A DNA stretch of 64,000 bases from Burkholderia sp. FERM BP-3421 (lineage in GTDB: Bacteria > Pseudomonadota > Gammaproteobacteria > Burkholderiales > Burkholderiaceae): NCBI RefSeq assembly GCF_028657905.1, contig NZ_CP117782.1:1302001-1366000 (forward strand), read 5' to 3'. This document shows positions 62,521-64,000 of this stretch, one piece after another. The notes below the pieces were generated by a model that did not search any database, was not told where the DNA came from, and saw nothing but the letters and a program-made list of their open reading frames with translations. Both the position numbers and the translations under genes were made by a program. Position 1 is the stretch's first letter; each line of letters opens with the position of its first letter.

Positions 62521-62880
62521 ATGAAACGAGGGCTCTGTGGCGCGCTTGCCGGCGCGGTGCTCCTGTCCGGATGCGCCACCCAGACTTACGACAGCATGAG
62601 CCCCGCGCTCGCCTTGATGTCCCAACAGCAAAAATGCTATCTGATCGCCCGGACCACCTCGGCGGCGGCCATCTGGCGCGACGACGGCATTTCCGTGCGC
62701 GAAGCGCACGCGCGACTGGATACGGTCATCACCCCGATGCGCGCGCCGGACGACTACAAGGCCAAGCTGCACGAAGGCATCGACGCCACCTACCAAAGCC
62801 ACGTCACGGCGCAGCAGTTGTTCGCCAACATGAAGAGCGTGTGCCGGGCGGAAAGCGCCCGGGTTCCGGCGGTCAATTAA
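62521..62880 (+). CDS. Small lipoprotein, function unknown
   Basis: A 119-residue lipoprotein: signal peptide MKRGLCGALAGAVLLSGC with lipobox LLSGC (C18). The mature part is mostly helical with two further Cys residues (QQQKCYL; KSVCRAES). No domain recognised. GGGGAA precedes ATG 62521. It stands alone between a CPBP gene and dusA. Confidence 0.8.
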   Translation: MKRGLCGALAGAVLLSGCATQTYDSMSPALALMSQQQKCYLIARTTSAAAIWRDDGISVREAHARLDTVITPMRAPDDYKAKLHEGIDATYQSHVTAQQLFANMKSVCRAESARVPAVN

Positions 62881-63163
62881 GCGCCGGACCACGGAAAATA
62901 CGCGCGTTGGCCGAGGCCGGGGCGCGCTTGCCGTCCGTGCGCGGCCGCCGCGCCAACGCGCATGCGCCGCAACCGGACCATGCCGCGGCCCGGCGCGCGG
63001 AACCCGTCCAGCGGCCGCGCCGCGCGGTGTACTCTATACTTGCGTCCTTTTGCTGTCGCGGCGAGTTGCCTCCGCGCCCCGCGCCGGACCGATTCCGGTA
63101 CGACGCACGCGGTGAGGCCTGAGCCGCCGAGCGTGCGCACGACTCGCCCCAATCGACCCAAGC
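62881..63163. other. Intergenic region upstream of dusA
   Basis: 283 bp without a gene. It should hold the dusA promoter; the segment around 63030-63050 (TGTACTCTATACTTGC) has the only AT-rich, -10-like look. Confidence 0.3.
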
Positions 63164-64000
63164 ATGATGAATTCGCAGGAACACCCCACTCGCCCCACGC
63201 CCCGGCGTGTCTCGGTCGCGCCGATGATGGACTGGACCGACCGCCATTGCCGCTCGTTTCACCGCGCGATCTCGGGCCATACCTGGCTCTACACGGAAAT
63301 GGTGACGACGGGCGCGCTGATCCACGGCGACGTCGCGCGCCATCTCGCGTTCACGGCCGACGAAGCACCGGTTGCGCTGCAGCTCGGCGGCAGCGAGCCC
63401 GATGATCTCGCCCGCGCGGCCCGTCTCGGCGAGCAATGGGGCTACGACGAAATCAACCTGAATTGCGGCTGTCCGTCGGAACGCGTGCAGCGCGGCGCGT
63501 TCGGCGCCTGCCTGATGAACGAGCCCGCGCTGGTCGCGGACTGCGTGAAGGCCATGCGCGATGTCGTGTCGGTCCCGGTGACCGTCAAGCACCGGATCGG
63601 CGTCGATGCGGTCGAGGACTACGCGTTCGTACGCGACTTCGTCGGCACGGTGGCCGATGCGGGCTGCGAGGTATTCGTCGTCCACGCGCGCAACGCGATC
63701 CTGAAAGGCTTGTCGCCGAAGGAAAACCGCGAGATTCCGCCGCTCAAGTACGACTACGCCTATCAGCTCAAGCGCGACTTCCCGGATCTCGAGATCATCA
63801 TCAACGGCGGCATCAAGACCCTCGACGAAGTCGCGCTGCACCTGCAGCACGTCGACGGCGTGATGCTCGGCCGCGAGGCCTATCACAACCCCTACGTGCT
63901 GGCGGACGTCGATGCGCGCTTCTACGGCGCGACGACCGCCGCGCCGAGCCGGGAGGAAGTGGAAGCGCGCCTGATCGACTATTGCGCAACGGAACTCGCG
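63164..64000 (+). CDS. dusA: tRNA-dihydrouridine(20/20a) synthase, cut by the window end
   Basis: The first 279 codons of a flavin enzyme that reduces uridine at positions 20 and 20a of tRNA. VSVAPMMDWTDRHCRSFHR (residues 16-34), the FMN-site NLNCGCPSERVQRGAFGACLM with the catalytic Cys116, HARNAILKGLSPKENR and INGGIKT are diagnostic for the DusA branch. The frame starts ATG 63164 (or 63167) and stays open to the end of the window, so the C-terminal part is missing. Confidence 0.93.
   Translation, partial: MMNSQEHPTRPTPRRVSVAPMMDWTDRHCRSFHRAISGHTWLYTEMVTTGALIHGDVARHLAFTADEAPVALQLGGSEPDDLARAARLGEQWGYDEINLNCGCPSERVQRGAFGACLMNEPALVADCVKAMRDVVSVPVTVKHRIGVDAVEDYAFVRDFVGTVADAGCEVFVVHARNAILKGLSPKENREIPPLKYDYAYQLKRDFPDLEIIINGGIKTLDEVALHLQHVDGVMLGREAYHNPYVLADVDARFYGATTAAPSREEVEARLIDYCATELA

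Noticed and set aside
1..64000. CRISPR arrays, tRNA or rRNA genes, complete insertion sequences
   Set aside because: None was seen on either strand; the repeats found are short inverted or direct repeats without CRISPR periodicity.

Overview
The window is high-GC beta-proteobacterial DNA, most likely a Burkholderia chromosome. The grounds are the pairing of a TTG-started 87-aa IF-1 paralogue with a GTG-started CspA, a KgtP-type carrier, a CysB-sulfate operon, a CupB-like fimbrial locus and strong third-position GC bias. No rRNA, tRNA, CRISPR array or intact insertion sequence is visible.

Layout. 1-6.1 kb: secreted M23 peptidase, DUF1275 and DUF389 membrane proteins, a PRPP-loop phosphoribosyltransferase, and a divergent Lrp/LysE exporter pair. 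6.1-8.5 kb: a polar amino-acid ABC operon (binding protein plus two permeases) without its ATPase. 8.6-18.0 kb: a six-gene minus-strand operon in the order pilin, chaperone, usher, second chaperone, FHA/GLUG TpsA-like exoprotein, two-domain adhesin. This is the same order as Pseudomonas aeruginosa cupB1-B6. Divergent to it is an exported gluzincin-like protein with a broken HExxH. 19.6-22.8 kb: YaiI, IF-1 paralogue, cold-shock protein, KgtP. 23-28 kb: the PrkA-YeaH-SpoVR stress trio. 28.5-30.3 kb: a chemoreceptor. 30.5-36.2 kb: ribose operon rbsBACRK with a LacI-type operator. 36.2-40.2 kb: an IS6-family transposase remnant, a subtilase-like protease with Glu in the His position, and long gene-free DNA. 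40.2-45.3 kb: sulfate uptake operon sbp-cysT-cysW-cysA followed by a cysB-like regulator. 45.5-47.2 kb: lexA with two SOS boxes, a small gene and a DUF2939 gene. 47.3-51.4 kb: universal stress protein, NodIJ-type ABC exporter, a hypothetical protein and a UPF0718 permease. 51.6-57.1 kb: a LysR/M20 peptidase/MHS transporter cassette lying between a 3' fragment of an aldo/keto reductase and the intact tas-like gene. 57.3-63 kb: thioesterase/HxlR pair, FlxA-like protein, NIPSNAP protein, ArsR-rhodanese regulator opposite a DUF2938 membrane protein, CPBP protein, small lipoprotein. From 63.16 kb: dusA, cut by the window end.

Themes. Two transport operons carry long perfect hairpins between the binding-protein gene and the first permease gene, as expected where the binding protein must be made in excess. 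Several regulators face their targets across short inverted repeats (Lrp, HxlR, ArsR), and LexA and the ribose repressor have good candidate operators. The most unusual system is the CupB-like operon, in which fimbrial assembly and an FHA-type exoprotein share one locus with no TpsB transporter present. The two places with the clearest signs of rearrangement or acquisition are 36-40 kb and 51.6-56.1 kb.
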